Assembly (NCBI RefSeq): GCF_026342035.1
Contig: NZ_JAPENM010000009.1
Location: 1 to 64,000, forward strand
DNA from: Aldersonia sp. NBC_00410
GTDB taxonomy: Bacteria > Actinomycetota > Actinomycetes > Mycobacteriales > Mycobacteriaceae
Length of the DNA: 64,000 nucleotides
Reading direction: 5' to 3'
Position 1 is the stretch's first letter. Each line of letters opens with the position of its first letter. The notes beneath the pieces are model-generated. The model was not told where the DNA came from and made no database searches. It saw nothing but the letters and a program-made list of their open reading frames with translations. This document shows positions 8,482-17,995 of the stretch, one piece after another. Position numbers and translations under genes: made by a program.

Positions 8482-9833
8482 CGGGGCTGCTCCTCACGGT
8501 GCTTGGTTTCCATTTGATCCTGCTTCTCCGCCTGCTCTGCGTCGTCTGTCTCGGCAGCCGCCGGCTCGAATGTCCGCCCCGCATCGGCGCCCTTGCCACC
8601 CCTGGCCATTCGGATTCGCACCTCGGTCCCCCGGCCGGTGCCGCTGATCAGCTCGACCTCACCGCCGCGCCGCTCGACCCGACCGCGGATGGAGCGCGAC
8701 AGCCCCTGCCGATCCGCGGGTATCTCGTCGATGTCGAAACCGACGCCGCGATCCCGGACGAAGACACTCACCCGGTCGTCCTCACACTCGGCGAACAGGT
8801 CGACCTCCGCGACCCCGGAATGCTTGGCGGCGTTCACCAACGCCTCCCTGGTCGCGCCGAGCAGCGCGGTGAAACGCTCACGCGGGAAATCCTGTGCGTC
8901 GCGGTGATTCTGACCTGGGCCGCCGGTGGGCGCGACATCACCGACGATCACCGGGGTGACCTTCACCCCGTACTGGTCCTCGACCTCGCCGGCGATCCTG
9001 CGCAGCGCTGCCGCCAGGCTCGACTGCGGACGTTCGGGCTCGTCGAACAGCCAGGTCCGCAGCTCACGTTCCTGGCTGCGCGCCAGCCTGTTGACCTCTT
9101 GTGCATTGCTCGCCTGACGTTGGATGAGCGCGAGCGTCTGCAGCACCGAATCGTGCAGGTGCGAGGCGATCTCCTCACGCTCCTCGTTGCGAATTCGCGC
9201 CGCCCGCTCGGCATTCAGCGCGCGCATGGTGCGCAGCCAGAGCGGGACGGTGAGTAGGCCGACCCCGAACAGTGTCACCGCGACGGCCAGCAACGCCGGG
9301 CGCAGCGCGTCGAGATCGACGCGCGCGAGCACCACCACGGCGAGACCGACGACGATGAGCGTCGCGCCGGCCACGATTCGCGACCAGGTGAGCACCGTCG
9401 GTCGGTCCGGCAGGCCGAATATCGAACGTGATGCGTCCGAGTCGAATTCGTGCCAGATCAGGCCCGCGCCGATCACCACGACCAGGATCGGGACGATGAC
9501 CTGCCCGGCGGTGCCACTGAACATCCAGGACAGCGCGGCGGCCAGTCCCAGGCCCATGATCGCCAGCCCGTAGGCACGGCGCCGCTCACCGGCGGATGGC
9601 CGCGCAGTGTCGGATCCGCTCGGCGTGAAGACCCAGATCAGTCCGTAGGCAACGATCCCGGCGCCGGCGAGCGCGGCGAGGAGTACGAATGCCACTCGGA
9701 CTTTGAAGGGGTCGATGCCGAGGTGATCGGCGATCCCGCCCGCGACACCGCCGATGATGCTGCCGCCGGAGCGACGGACCAGCCTGGTCGGGTCGCGTTC
9801 CGGCGTCGTGGCAGGAGGGAACACGGACGGCAC
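8478..9833 (-). CDS. PspC-domain sensor histidine kinase
   Basis: 451 residues from the GTG at 9833. A longer frame upstream would run into the divergent promoter region. An N-terminal PspC domain (about 18-75, SIIGGVAGGIADHLGIDPFKVRVAF) includes a first helix, and several more helices follow. The dimerisation/phosphoacceptor segment reads ASHLHDSVLQTLALIQRQA (His of HDS), of the HisKA_3 type. A HATPase domain follows (EALVNAAKHSG, RDRGVGFD, SRSIRGR). The C-terminal tail is acidic and Gln-rich. It is coupled to the LuxR-type regulator downstream. PspC-kinases of this type sense membrane or cell-wall stress in actinobacteria. The inducer here is unknown. Confidence 0.9.
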   Translation of the reverse strand: MPSVFPPATTPERDPTRLVRRSGGSIIGGVAGGIADHLGIDPFKVRVAFVLLAALAGAGIVAYGLIWVFTPSGSDTARPSAGERRRAYGLAIMGLGLAAALSWMFSGTAGQVIVPILVVVIGAGLIWHEFDSDASRSIFGLPDRPTVLTWSRIVAGATLIVVGLAVVVLARVDLDALRPALLAVAVTLFGVGLLTVPLWLRTMRALNAERAARIRNEEREEIASHLHDSVLQTLALIQRQASNAQEVNRLARSQERELRTWLFDEPERPQSSLAAALRRIAGEVEDQYGVKVTPVIVGDVAPTGGPGQNHRDAQDFPRERFTALLGATREALVNAAKHSGVAEVDLFAECEDDRVSVFVRDRGVGFDIDEIPADRQGLSRSIRGRVERRGGEVELISGTGRGTEVRIRMARGGKGADAGRTFEPAAAETDDAEQAEKQDQMETKHREEQPR

Positions 9834-9985
9834 ATCTTCGATACTGGCACGTCGGGCCCGTACTCGGCATCGGGGTTTGCCCTGAACCTGTCCGCGACGT
9901 ATCGGGGTCGCGCCGCGTGGACGGCCCACGAAGATCAGGGTTCCCCCCGATGCGGAAATGCAGCCCGAGCGGCCACGATTGCTAC

Positions 9986-11398
9986 ATGAGCACGACGACC
10001 TTCGGCGATCAACTGGCCGACCTCTGGCGCACCCGCCCTGTCCGACTGCCCGACCGCGGTCCGATCGCGGGTGTCGCCGCGGGTATCGGCTACCGCTACG
10101 GCGTCGACCCGGTGCTGGTTCGCATCGCCTTCGTCGTCTCCACCATCTTCGGCGGCGCCGGAGTGGTCCTCTATCTCGCCGGGTGGCTGCTGCTCAACGA
10201 CGCGCGCCACGAGTTCTCCCGCGCCGAGGCATTGGTGGGCGGACGGCGCAACGATAGGCAGTCGTCCAGGAAGACGGTGATCCTGATCGTCGCCCTGTGC
10301 ATCGCCGTCGGCACGATGGGACCGGTCGGTGTCGGACTGGGCGGGTCGGGTCTGATCAGCACCGCCCTCATGCTCGCCGGCCTGTGGCTGCTGTACCAGC
10401 GTCGACCGCTACCGCCGCCGCTGCCGGTCGGCATGTCGGCGCCCTACGACTCATTCGGCCCCGCTCGTGGATCCGGAATTGGTTGCGGTCCAGGTAGATT
10501 CGGTCCGCCGTGGCGGGCCATGCAGAGTGACTACACGCCGTACACGCGGCTGCCGGAGCACTACGAGCCCGGCCCGGCCGTGACACCGTCGACTGCGCAA
10601 ACCGCACCCGACAGGCCGCAATCATCGGTCGACGACGAGGAATCCGGACCCGCGCGGGAGAACGATCTGCCTGCACCGCCTTCGGGCTGGTCGAGCACCC
10701 CGCCCGCCGGCACGCCATCGACGACCACTCGACCGCCGGCCTGGGATCCGTTGGGCGTCGCGCCGTTCGCCTGGGATCTACCCGAACCGACACCGACCCA
10801 GGTCCCCGAGGTCGCCCAGACCGTGCGCGGACGTTCCCGGCTCACCACGACGGTGATCGGCCTGGCAATCCTGGCCGCCGCCGGTTCCGGTATCGCCGCC
10901 GCGCTCGGGGTGGAATGGTTCACCCCCGCCCGGATCGGTGCGATCGCGCTTGCCGTGATCGGTGTCGGCCTGATCATCGGGGCCTTCCTGCGCCGGGGCT
11001 ACGGGCTGCTGATCGTCACGGCTCCGGTGCTCGGCTTCGTCGTGCTGGCTTCGCTGGTCGGCCCGGTCGATTTCAACAGCACCGGCAACCAGACCTGGCA
11101 ACCCGCGACTGCCGCCGACCTGCGGCCGGAGTACGTCGTCCGGTTCGGCGAGAGCACTCTCGACCTGCGCGGACTCGAACTCACCGAGAACCGGACGGTG
11201 CAGGTGAAGCAGGAGTTCGGCCAGGCGACCGTGCTGATTCCGACGAACATGAACGTCCGCAGTCATTGCGAGATGCAGTTCGGCGACGCGACCTGCCTGC
11301 CCGAAGGGCTGACCGGTGGACCGGACGGCACCGACGGGCCGGTGTTGACCCTGGATGTGGATGGCCGCTTCGGCAAGGTGGAGGTGCTCCGTGGCTGA
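9986..11398 (+). CDS. PspC/LiaF-like membrane protein
   Basis: 470 residues from the ATG at 9986. The PspC domain (about 18-75, PIAGVAAGIGYRYGVDPVLVRIAF) is followed by hydrophobic helices, a Pro/Thr-rich cytoplasmic linker (about 175-275) and three more helices (about 290-365). The soluble C-terminal domain (about 375-470: FGESTLDLRGLELTE, FGQATVLIPTNMNV, VDGRFGKVEVLRG) has the beta-repeat character of the LiaF C-terminal domain. It is divergent from the PspC-kinase gene across a 152-base shared promoter region. By analogy with LiaF and EsrI, it may restrain the kinase in the absence of stress. Confidence 0.85.
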   Translation: MSTTTFGDQLADLWRTRPVRLPDRGPIAGVAAGIGYRYGVDPVLVRIAFVVSTIFGGAGVVLYLAGWLLLNDARHEFSRAEALVGGRRNDRQSSRKTVILIVALCIAVGTMGPVGVGLGGSGLISTALMLAGLWLLYQRRPLPPPLPVGMSAPYDSFGPARGSGIGCGPGRFGPPWRAMQSDYTPYTRLPEHYEPGPAVTPSTAQTAPDRPQSSVDDEESGPARENDLPAPPSGWSSTPPAGTPSTTTRPPAWDPLGVAPFAWDLPEPTPTQVPEVAQTVRGRSRLTTTVIGLAILAAAGSGIAAALGVEWFTPARIGAIALAVIGVGLIIGAFLRRGYGLLIVTAPVLGFVVLASLVGPVDFNSTGNQTWQPATAADLRPEYVVRFGESTLDLRGLELTENRTVQVKQEFGQATVLIPTNMNVRSHCEMQFGDATCLPEGLTGGPDGTDGPVLTLDVDGRFGKVEVLRG

Positions 11399-11627
11399 CG
11401 AATTCGATACCGAAACCGAAACCAAGACCGCCAAGCGCGGACCGTCGGTCCTGCTGCTGCTCTCCGGGATCGTCGCTCTCGTGGTCAGCGCTTGGGCGCT
11501 GGCCGGCGGCAACGCCTGGCCCTTCGACGGGGTGGACGGCCTGAACTTCGGCTGGATCCTCGCCGTCGCCGCGATCGTGGCCGGTGCGCTGCTCGTCTTC
11601 GTACCGGGCAAGCGCGCACGTCAGTAG
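11391..11627 (+). CDS. Small two-helix membrane protein
   Basis: 78 residues from the GTG at 11391, overlapping the end of the LiaF-like gene by 8 bases, so it is likely translated by coupling. The acidic N-terminus (DEFDTETETKTAK) precedes two helices (about 17-36 and 50-72) and a basic tail (GKRARQ). No family was recognised. It is probably a small accessory protein of the same envelope-stress unit. It ends 10 bases from the convergent guaA stop. Confidence 0.7.
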   Translation: MADEFDTETETKTAKRGPSVLLLLSGIVALVVSAWALAGGNAWPFDGVDGLNFGWILAVAAIVAGALLVFVPGKRARQ

Positions 11628-11637
11628 GGCGGCGCGG

Positions 11638-13230
11638 TTACTCCCACTCGATGGTGCCCGGCGGCTTGCTCGTCACGTCGAGCACGACCCGGTTCACCTC
11701 GGCGACCTCGTTGGTGATCCGGGTCGAGATCCGCTCCAGCACCTCGTAGGGCAGTCGCGTCCAGTCCGCGGTCATCGCGTCCTCGCTCGACACCGGCCGT
11801 AGCACGATCGGGTGACCGTAGGTGCGTCCGTCGCCCTGCACCCCGACACTGCGGACGCCGGCGAGCAGCACCACGGGGCACTGCCAAATCTGCTTATCGA
11901 GATCGGCTGCGGTGAGTTCCTCGCGGGCGATCGCATCGGCCTGCCGCAGGGTCTCGAGGCGATCGAGGGTCACCTCGCCCACGATGCGAATCGCCAGACC
12001 GGGCCCGGGGAAGGGTTGCCGGTTCACGATCTCGTCGGGGAGTCCGAGTGCGCGCCCCACCGCACGGACCTCGTCCTTGAACAGCAATCGCAGCGGCTCG
12101 ACGAGCTCGAACTCCAGGTCGTCGGGCAGACCGCCGACATTGTGGTGACTCTTGATGTTCGCGGTGCCGGAACCGCCGCCGGACTCGACCACGTCCGGAT
12201 ACAACGTGCCCTGCACGAGGTATTCGACCGATGGCGTGCCTGCCTCGCCGACCCCGCTGGTCTCGTTGACCACCTGCGCGACCGCGCCTTCGAAGCTGCG
12301 GATGAACTCGCGTCCGATGATCTTGCGCTTGGCCTCCGGGTCGCTGACACCGTCGAGTTCGCCGAGGAACGTGTCCACCGCGTCGACGGTGACCAGCTTG
12401 GCGCCGGTGGATTCGACGAAGTCGTTCTGCACCTGTTCACGCTCGCCGGCGCGCAGCAGCCCATGATCGACGAAAACACAGGTCAGCCGATCCCCGATCG
12501 CGCGCTGCACGAGCGCTGCGGCAACGGCCGAGTCGACGCCGCCGGACAGTCCGCAGATCGCGTGCCCGTCACCGATCTGGCTGCGGACCTGCTCAATCAG
12601 TGTTTCGGCGATATTGGCGGCCGTCCAGGTCGCGTCGATGCCGGCGATCTTGTGCAGGAAGCGGCTGAGCACCTGCTGACCGTGCGGCGAATGCAGCACC
12701 TCGGGGTGGTACTGCACACCGGCAAGGCGGCGCTCGACGTTCTCGAACGCAGCGACCGGCGCACCCGTGCTGGTACCGGTGACCTCGAAGCCCTCCGGGG
12801 CGTCGGTCACCGCGTCGCCGTGACTCATCCACACCGGCTGCAACGTCGGCAGCCCGCCGTGCAGGATGCCGCCATCGACGCTCAACTCGGTGCGGCCGTA
12901 CTCGCGGGTGCCGGTCTGCGAGACCGTCCCGCCCAGCGCCTGCGCCATCGCCTGAAATCCGTAACAGATGCCGAAGACCGGGATGTCGTGGTCGAACAGC
13001 CGCGGGTCGAGCTGCGGAGCACCCTCGACGTAGACACTCGACGGCCCGCCCGACAACACGATCGCGCGCGGCTTGCGCGCGACGATCTCGTCGACCGTGA
13101 GGGTGTGCGGGACTACCTCGGAGTACACCTTGGCCTCGCGCACGCGGCGCGCGATCAGTTGCGCGTACTGGGCGCCGAAGTCGATGACGAGGACCGGGGA
13201 ATCGGGCTGCTGGGGGTTGGCCACTCGCAT
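11638..13230 (-). CDS. guaA: GMP synthase (glutamine-hydrolysing)
   Basis: Amidates XMP to GMP with glutamine and ATP, the last step of GMP synthesis, in the cytoplasm. 530 residues, full length. The class I amidotransferase domain has nucleophile Cys89 (GICYGFQ) and His175/Glu177 (QYHPE). The ATP-pyrophosphatase domain has the P-loop SGGVDS (229-234). The C-terminal dimerisation domain ends KPPGTIEWE, as is typical. The start is ATG 13230. It stands 37 bases after the ChoD-like gene stop, on the same strand. Confidence 0.97.
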   Translation of the reverse strand: MRVANPQQPDSPVLVIDFGAQYAQLIARRVREAKVYSEVVPHTLTVDEIVARKPRAIVLSGGPSSVYVEGAPQLDPRLFDHDIPVFGICYGFQAMAQALGGTVSQTGTREYGRTELSVDGGILHGGLPTLQPVWMSHGDAVTDAPEGFEVTGTSTGAPVAAFENVERRLAGVQYHPEVLHSPHGQQVLSRFLHKIAGIDATWTAANIAETLIEQVRSQIGDGHAICGLSGGVDSAVAAALVQRAIGDRLTCVFVDHGLLRAGEREQVQNDFVESTGAKLVTVDAVDTFLGELDGVSDPEAKRKIIGREFIRSFEGAVAQVVNETSGVGEAGTPSVEYLVQGTLYPDVVESGGGSGTANIKSHHNVGGLPDDLEFELVEPLRLLFKDEVRAVGRALGLPDEIVNRQPFPGPGLAIRIVGEVTLDRLETLRQADAIAREELTAADLDKQIWQCPVVLLAGVRSVGVQGDGRTYGHPIVLRPVSSEDAMTADWTRLPYEVLERISTRITNEVAEVNRVVLDVTSKPPGTIEWE

Positions 13231-13266
13231 GAGTCTAGCTGCGACGACTTCGCTCAGACGCAGCCG

Positions 13267-14979
13267 TCAGGCCGACTTGATCTGCACGATCGGCAGCCGC
13301 AGCGCCGCGGGTGCCTCGGCAGGCACCACCGGCTGCTTCGGCTGCACCGGAGCGAGGCGCTGGTAGCCCGCGCCCTGCTCGGGGCGGGTGTCGAGTTCGC
13401 CCTTGTTCGGCCACATCGCGGCCGACCGTTCGGCCTGCGCGCAGATGGTGAGCGACGGGTTTACACCGAGGTTTGCCGACACCGCGGCGCCGTCGACGAC
13501 GCTCAGCGTCGGGTAGCCGTAGACGCGGTGGTAGGGGTCGATCACGCCATTGGTCTCGTCCTCGCCGATGGTGCAACCACCGAGGAAGTGCGCGGTCAGC
13601 GGGATGTCGAAGATTTCGCCCCAGGTGCCACCGGCGACGGCGTCGATCTTGTCCGCGATCCGCCGGGTCGCCTCGTTGCCGACCGGGATCCAGGTCGGGT
13701 TCGGTTCGCCGTGCCCCTGTTTGCTGGTGTAGCGGCGCCCGAACAAGCCCTTCTTCGTGTACGTGGTGATGGAGTTGTCCAGGTTCTGCATGACGAGCGC
13801 GATCATCGTGCGCTCGCTCCAGTTCTTCACCGACAGCAGCCGCAGCGTCCCGACCGGGTTGCACAGCACCGCCCAGATGAACTTGAGCCAGCGCGGGATT
13901 CGGCCGCCGCCGTCCACCATCAAGGTCTGCAGCAGGCCCATCGCATTGGAGCCCTTGCCATAGCGCACCGGCTCGATATGGGTGTCCGCGGTCGGATGGA
14001 ACGACGAAGTGATGGCGACGCCCTTGGTCAGGTCGAGTTCGGGGTCCACCTTGTATTTGCCTGCGCCGACAATGGATTCGGAGTTGGTCCGGGTGAGCAG
14101 GCCGAGCCGCTCGGAAAGCTTCGGCAACACGCCCTCGTCGCGCATCTTGAACATCAGATGCTGGGTGCCCCAAGTTCCGGCGGCGAGTACGACCTGCTGC
14201 GCGGTGTAGGTCGTGGGTCGCTTACGCCGCCATGCACCGGTGCGCTCGGTGGCCACGTCCCATGAACCGTCGGAGTGCGGGGTGACCGAGGTGACGGTGC
14301 TCATCGGAATGATGTGCGCCCCGGCCTTTTCCGCGAGTCCGAGGTAGTTCTTGAGCAGTGTGTTCTTGGCGCCGTGCCGGCAGCCGGTCATGCACTCGCC
14401 GCATTCGATGCAGCCCGTGCGGTCCGGGCCGACCCCGCCGAAGTACGGGTCGGCGACGGTCTTGCCCGGTTCGCCGAAGAACACGCCGACCGGGGTCTGG
14501 ATGAACGTGTCCCCGACGCCCATCTCGTCGGCGACCTGCTTGATGACCTCGTCAGCGGGGGTCATATGCGGGTTCTGCACGACGCCGAGCATCTTGCGCG
14601 CCTGCTCGTAGTAGGGCGAGAGTTCGTCGTTCCAGTCCGTGATGTGTGCCCACTGCTGGTCCTCGAAGAACGCGGCGGGCGGCTTGTAGAGAGTGTTGGC
14701 GTAGTTCAGGGAACCACCGCCGACCCCGGCGCCGGCCAGAATCAGGCAGTCACGCAGCAGGTGTACGCGCTGGATGCCGAAGCAGCCGAGCTTGGGGGCC
14801 CAGAGGAAGCGCTTGAGGTCCCAGCTCGTCTTGGCGAAGTCTTCGTCGGCGAAGCGCCGTCCCGCCTCCAGGATGCCGACGCGGTAGCCCTTCTCCACGA
14901 GACGCAGCGCCGTGACGCTGCCACCGAATCCGGAACCCACGATCAGGACGTCGAAGTCCGTGGCGCGCTGCGCGACCAT
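13267..14979 (-). CDS. choD: ChoD-like GMC-family FAD oxidoreductase
   Basis: 570 residues from the ATG at 14979, preceded by GGAGG. The N-terminal FAD Rossmann motif reads DVLIVGSGFGGSVTALRL, with GAGVGGGSLNYANTL further in. The Cys-rich stretch TGCIECGECMTGCRHGAKNT (about 210-230) is characteristic of mycobacterial ChoD (Rv3409c class). The C-terminal GMC segment (HFLGGCTIGEDETNG, VVDGAAVSANLGVNPSLTI) is also present. ChoD is annotated as a cholesterol oxidase, but the substrate of this class is uncertain. It lies between mftD and guaA on the same strand. MftG, the mycofactocin partner, is also a GMC enzyme; length and the Cys-rich block favour ChoD over MftG. Confidence 0.85.
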   Translation of the reverse strand: MVAQRATDFDVLIVGSGFGGSVTALRLVEKGYRVGILEAGRRFADEDFAKTSWDLKRFLWAPKLGCFGIQRVHLLRDCLILAGAGVGGGSLNYANTLYKPPAAFFEDQQWAHITDWNDELSPYYEQARKMLGVVQNPHMTPADEVIKQVADEMGVGDTFIQTPVGVFFGEPGKTVADPYFGGVGPDRTGCIECGECMTGCRHGAKNTLLKNYLGLAEKAGAHIIPMSTVTSVTPHSDGSWDVATERTGAWRRKRPTTYTAQQVVLAAGTWGTQHLMFKMRDEGVLPKLSERLGLLTRTNSESIVGAGKYKVDPELDLTKGVAITSSFHPTADTHIEPVRYGKGSNAMGLLQTLMVDGGGRIPRWLKFIWAVLCNPVGTLRLLSVKNWSERTMIALVMQNLDNSITTYTKKGLFGRRYTSKQGHGEPNPTWIPVGNEATRRIADKIDAVAGGTWGEIFDIPLTAHFLGGCTIGEDETNGVIDPYHRVYGYPTLSVVDGAAVSANLGVNPSLTICAQAERSAAMWPNKGELDTRPEQGAGYQRLAPVQPKQPVVPAEAPAALRLPIVQIKSA

Positions 14980-15213
14980 GCCAACTACCTCCAAGCAATC
15001 GAGCCGACGACGCGGGCTGCGCGAGCGTTCGGCGCTCTTACTGTAACGACCGGTACCACCAAACTGCCACTTCGGGTTCACGCACAGCTATCCGCAAGAA
15101 TCCTCCGCTCCCCGCACAGCGGTGCGCTTTCTGCCGATTCACGGTGTTGTCGCAGCCAGGCGCGAGGTCCCAGCGGTGGCAGGGCGTGGCGATCGGCGCT
15201 GCAGGCGTGCGCG

Positions 15214-15252
15214 GACTACGCGCCCGACCGGTCGGGGGGCGGGCGCGTAGTC
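15214..15252 (-). terminator. Hairpin downstream of mftD
   Basis: GACTACGCGCCCG (15214-15226) and its exact complement (15240-15252) form a 13-bp stem with a 13-base GC-rich loop. It starts 22 bases after the mftD stop and lies 235 bases before the choD-like start. There is no U-tract, so it may be a processing or pause hairpin. It separates the mft operon from choD-guaA. Confidence 0.6.
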
Positions 15253-15274
15253 GGGCGGTTCAGTGGCCGGGGGT

Positions 15275-16450
15275 TCAGACGCCCAGGTTGCGGACGAAAC
15301 CGTCCGGCACGACCACATCGGAGGGCGTGAGTTCGTGCACCGAGGCTCGTCCGAGCCCGAGCAGTGCCGAATCGATGCCGCCGCGCAGGATGTCGAGCAC
15401 GTTCTCCACGCCGGCCTGGCCGTTCGCCGCGAGGCCCCACAGGTAGGCGCGGCCGATCATCACCGCATCGGCGCCGAGCGACAACGCCTTGACCACGTCG
15501 CTGCCGCGCCGGATGCCCCCGTCGAGCAGCACCTCGATGTCATCGCCGACGGCCTCGGCGACCGCGGGCAGCGCGCGGATCGGCGCGGGCGTGCCGTCGA
15601 GATTGTTGCCGCCGTGGTTGGACACCGAGATCGCGGTGCAACCGACGTCGCGGGCGCGCTTCGCATCATCGACGCGCATGACGCCCTTCAGCATGAACGG
15701 ACCGCCCCACTGCTCGCGCAGCCACGCCACGTCGTCCCAGGTGGGCAGCGGGGTGCCCATCCACTCGCCGTAGGCCCCGAAGAAAGTGGGGGCGACGCCG
15801 CCGGGCGCGGTCAGGTTGGGCGTGGTCAGGTCCGGCACCCGGCCGGTCTTGCCGAACTGCCACAACCACTTCGGGCGGGTGATGCCCTCGGGCGCGAACT
15901 TCCACATCGCCTTGAGGTCCATCTTCTCCGGGATCTGCGGGCTACCCCAGTCGCGGCCGTTGGAGAACGACCAGTCCAGAGTCATGATAAGCCCGGTGGC
16001 GCCGGCGGCGCGAGCCCGCTCCATGCGCTGCACGAGCACCTCGCGGCTGCCCACCCAGTACATCTGGAAGAAGGTCTGCGGATTCGCGGCCGCGACGTCC
16101 TCGATCGACTTGCTTGCGAACGAGCTCAGTCCCATCGCGATACCACGGGCCGCAGCGGCGCGGGCGACGGCGACCTCACCGTCGGGGTGGACCGCCTGCA
16201 CACCGGTGGGCGAAATGAGCACCGGCATCGAAATCGGCTGCCCCATCACGGTGGTGGACAGGTCACGCTTGTCGGACAGGCCGGCCACATGCGGCGCGAA
16301 GCCGACTTCGCCGAACGCGGCAAGGTTGTCGTCGACCGTCAGGCCGCGCTCGGAGCCGGCGACCAGGGCGCTGTACACCGACTTCGGCAGCCGTTTCTTG
16401 GCTCGCCGCTGCGCCTCCGCAACGGTCTCGAACCACGCATTCTTAGCCAT
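15275..16450 (-). CDS. mftD: Pre-mycofactocin synthase MftD (FMN-dependent)
   Basis: FMN-dependent alpha-hydroxy-acid oxidase family enzyme of 391 residues. In mycofactocin biosynthesis it oxidatively deaminates the cyclised Val-Tyr intermediate AHDP to pre-mycofactocin, which gives the redox-active alpha-keto amide. Visible landmarks are the FMN-binding barrel strands (VLISPTGVQAVHPDGE), SNHGGNNLDGTPAP with the catalytic His, LLDGGIRRGSDVVKALSLGA and the phosphate-binding MIGRAYLWG. It starts 8 bases after the mftC stop, so it is co-transcribed. It is the last mft gene present here; mftE and mftF are not in the window. Confidence 0.93.
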   Translation of the reverse strand: MAKNAWFETVAEAQRRAKKRLPKSVYSALVAGSERGLTVDDNLAAFGEVGFAPHVAGLSDKRDLSTTVMGQPISMPVLISPTGVQAVHPDGEVAVARAAAARGIAMGLSSFASKSIEDVAAANPQTFFQMYWVGSREVLVQRMERARAAGATGLIMTLDWSFSNGRDWGSPQIPEKMDLKAMWKFAPEGITRPKWLWQFGKTGRVPDLTTPNLTAPGGVAPTFFGAYGEWMGTPLPTWDDVAWLREQWGGPFMLKGVMRVDDAKRARDVGCTAISVSNHGGNNLDGTPAPIRALPAVAEAVGDDIEVLLDGGIRRGSDVVKALSLGADAVMIGRAYLWGLAANGQAGVENVLDILRGGIDSALLGLGRASVHELTPSDVVVPDGFVRNLGV

Positions 16451-16458
16451 GTTGTCCT

Positions 16459-17688
16459 CTATTTCATTCCCGCGAGGGGGTTTTCGTCACAGATCTTGGC
16501 CGGTGGCCGGGTCATCAGAGTGAGCGGGACCGGCGCCTTCGGCGTGCGGCGTTCGGCGCGTTTCCCCGTCCTCGAGTGATCCTGGCTGGACTTCGGCACA
16601 CTCCGGTCCGCATTGAGCGCCGACTCGCCATAGCCCTGAACACATTCGGGGTCGGGGCCGTCCATCGGCAGGCCGGTGAAGAATTTCGCCGCCATGCACC
16701 CGCCGCGGCAGGAGTCATAGTGGTCGCACTTGCTGCAGGCGCCGCCGGTCTGCGGCGAGCGCAGCTCGGCGAACAGCTCGGAGTGCTGCCAGACCTGCTG
16801 GAAACCGCCGTCGCGCACGATGTTTCCGGCGAGGAACTGCTCGTGAATCGCGAACGGGCAGGCGTAGACGTCACCGATCGGGTCGATCAGGCACACCACA
16901 CGACCGGCGCCGCACAGGTTCAGACCCGGCAGCGCGTCACCGTAGGCGGACAGGTGGAAGAACGAGTCACCGGTGAGGACGCCGTCGCCGTTGGCGACGA
17001 GCCAGTTGTACAGCTCGCGCTGCTGCTCCGCTGTCGGGTGCAGTTCGTCCCAGACGTCGGCGCCGCGACCGGAGGGCCGCAGTCGCGTAATGCGCAGCGT
17101 CGCACCGTATTTATCGGCAAGCGCCTTGAACTCGTCGAGCTGCCCGACGTTCTCGCGGGTGACGACAACCGAAATCTTGGCGTCCTTGAAGCCCGCCTCG
17201 GCGAGGTTCTCCAGCGCGCGAACCGCCATATCGAACGAGCCTGGGCCGCGTACCGCGTCGTTGACCTCGGCGGTCGCGCCATCGATGGATATCTGGACGT
17301 CGACGTAGTCGCTCGCGGCCAGCCGGGCCGCGACCACCTTGTCGATCTTGACACCATTGGTGGAGAACTTGACGCCCACCTGGTGTGCCGTCGCGTAGTC
17401 GACGAGCTCCCAGAAGTCCGAGCGCACAGTGGGTTCGCCGCCACCGATGTTCACGTAGAAGACCTGCATGCGCTGCAGTTCGTCGATGATCGCCTTGCAC
17501 TGCTCGGTGGACAACTCGCGCGGGTCGCGACGCCCGGAGGAGGACAGGCAGTGCACACACGACAGGTTGCAGGCGTAGGTGAGCTCCCAGGTCAGACAGA
17601 TCGGCGCGTCGAGACCGAGCTCGAACTGATCGACCAGGCGGCCTACCTTGGGCGGCGTTGCAGTGGGGGCGGAGAGTACGGACGTCAT
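16459..17688 (-). CDS. mftC: Mycofactocin radical SAM maturase MftC
   Basis: Radical SAM/SPASM peptide maturase of 409 residues. It acts on the C-terminal Val-Tyr of MftA, first decarboxylating the tyrosine and then forming the carbon-carbon bond. The CxxxCxxC cluster is Cys40, Cys44 and Cys47 (YACNLSCVHCLSS). NIGGGEPTVRSDF is the SAM-binding GGEP region. The C-terminal SPASM cysteines are in LCGAGRVVCLID, GACSKCDHYDSCRGGC and PECVQGYG. Its ATG overlaps the mftB stop as ATGA. Confidence 0.95.
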   Translation of the reverse strand: MTSVLSAPTATPPKVGRLVDQFELGLDAPICLTWELTYACNLSCVHCLSSSGRRDPRELSTEQCKAIIDELQRMQVFYVNIGGGEPTVRSDFWELVDYATAHQVGVKFSTNGVKIDKVVAARLAASDYVDVQISIDGATAEVNDAVRGPGSFDMAVRALENLAEAGFKDAKISVVVTRENVGQLDEFKALADKYGATLRITRLRPSGRGADVWDELHPTAEQQRELYNWLVANGDGVLTGDSFFHLSAYGDALPGLNLCGAGRVVCLIDPIGDVYACPFAIHEQFLAGNIVRDGGFQQVWQHSELFAELRSPQTGGACSKCDHYDSCRGGCMAAKFFTGLPMDGPDPECVQGYGESALNADRSVPKSSQDHSRTGKRAERRTPKAPVPLTLMTRPPAKICDENPLAGMK

Positions 17689-17993
17689 GGAGAAACCTCC
17701 TCGGAATCCACGGCAGGAACGATCATGTTCGAGCCGGCAAGCGTGGCCAGGGCCTTGCCGTATGCGCCGGTGGCCGATTCATCGACCCCCGCCGCCCGCA
17801 ATGCCGTGCGCGCATCCGGATGGTCCGGCAACGACTGCACCACCTCCACGACGGTGCGGTTCTTCAGGAACGACAACTTCCGGGTGCCGAAGTGGTAGAG
17901 CAGGGCCCCGAACGGCTCCGGTCGAATCGCGACCTGCGGGTGCAGGCGCCAGCGAGCGTCCAGCTCGAATGCGGGCACGACATCGGCGGCCAT
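17685..17993 (-). CDS. mftB: Mycofactocin peptide chaperone MftB
   Basis: 102 residues from the ATG at 17993, two bases after the mftA stop; an in-frame ATG at 18011 would overlap mftA. MftB carries a RiPP recognition element that binds the MftA leader and presents it to MftC. Typical sequence is visible: WRLHPQVAIRPEPFGALLYH followed by FLKNRTVVEVVQ. The order mftA-mftB-mftC-mftD and the overlaps support one transcript. Confidence 0.93.
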   Translation of the reverse strand: MAADVVPAFELDARWRLHPQVAIRPEPFGALLYHFGTRKLSFLKNRTVVEVVQSLPDHPDARTALRAAGVDESATGAYGKALATLAGSNMIVPAVDSEEVSP

Positions 17994-17995
17994 GG

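Noticed and set aside
11812-14265. 817-codon plus-strand frame opposite guaA and choD
   Set aside because: It is the antisense of two well-conserved genes with clear motifs and has no recognisable protein features.
13267-14979. MftG (mycofactocin GMC dehydrogenase)
   Set aside because: The Cys-rich TGCIECGECMTGC block and the length of about 570 residues fit ChoD better. It is also cut off from mftD by a hairpin.
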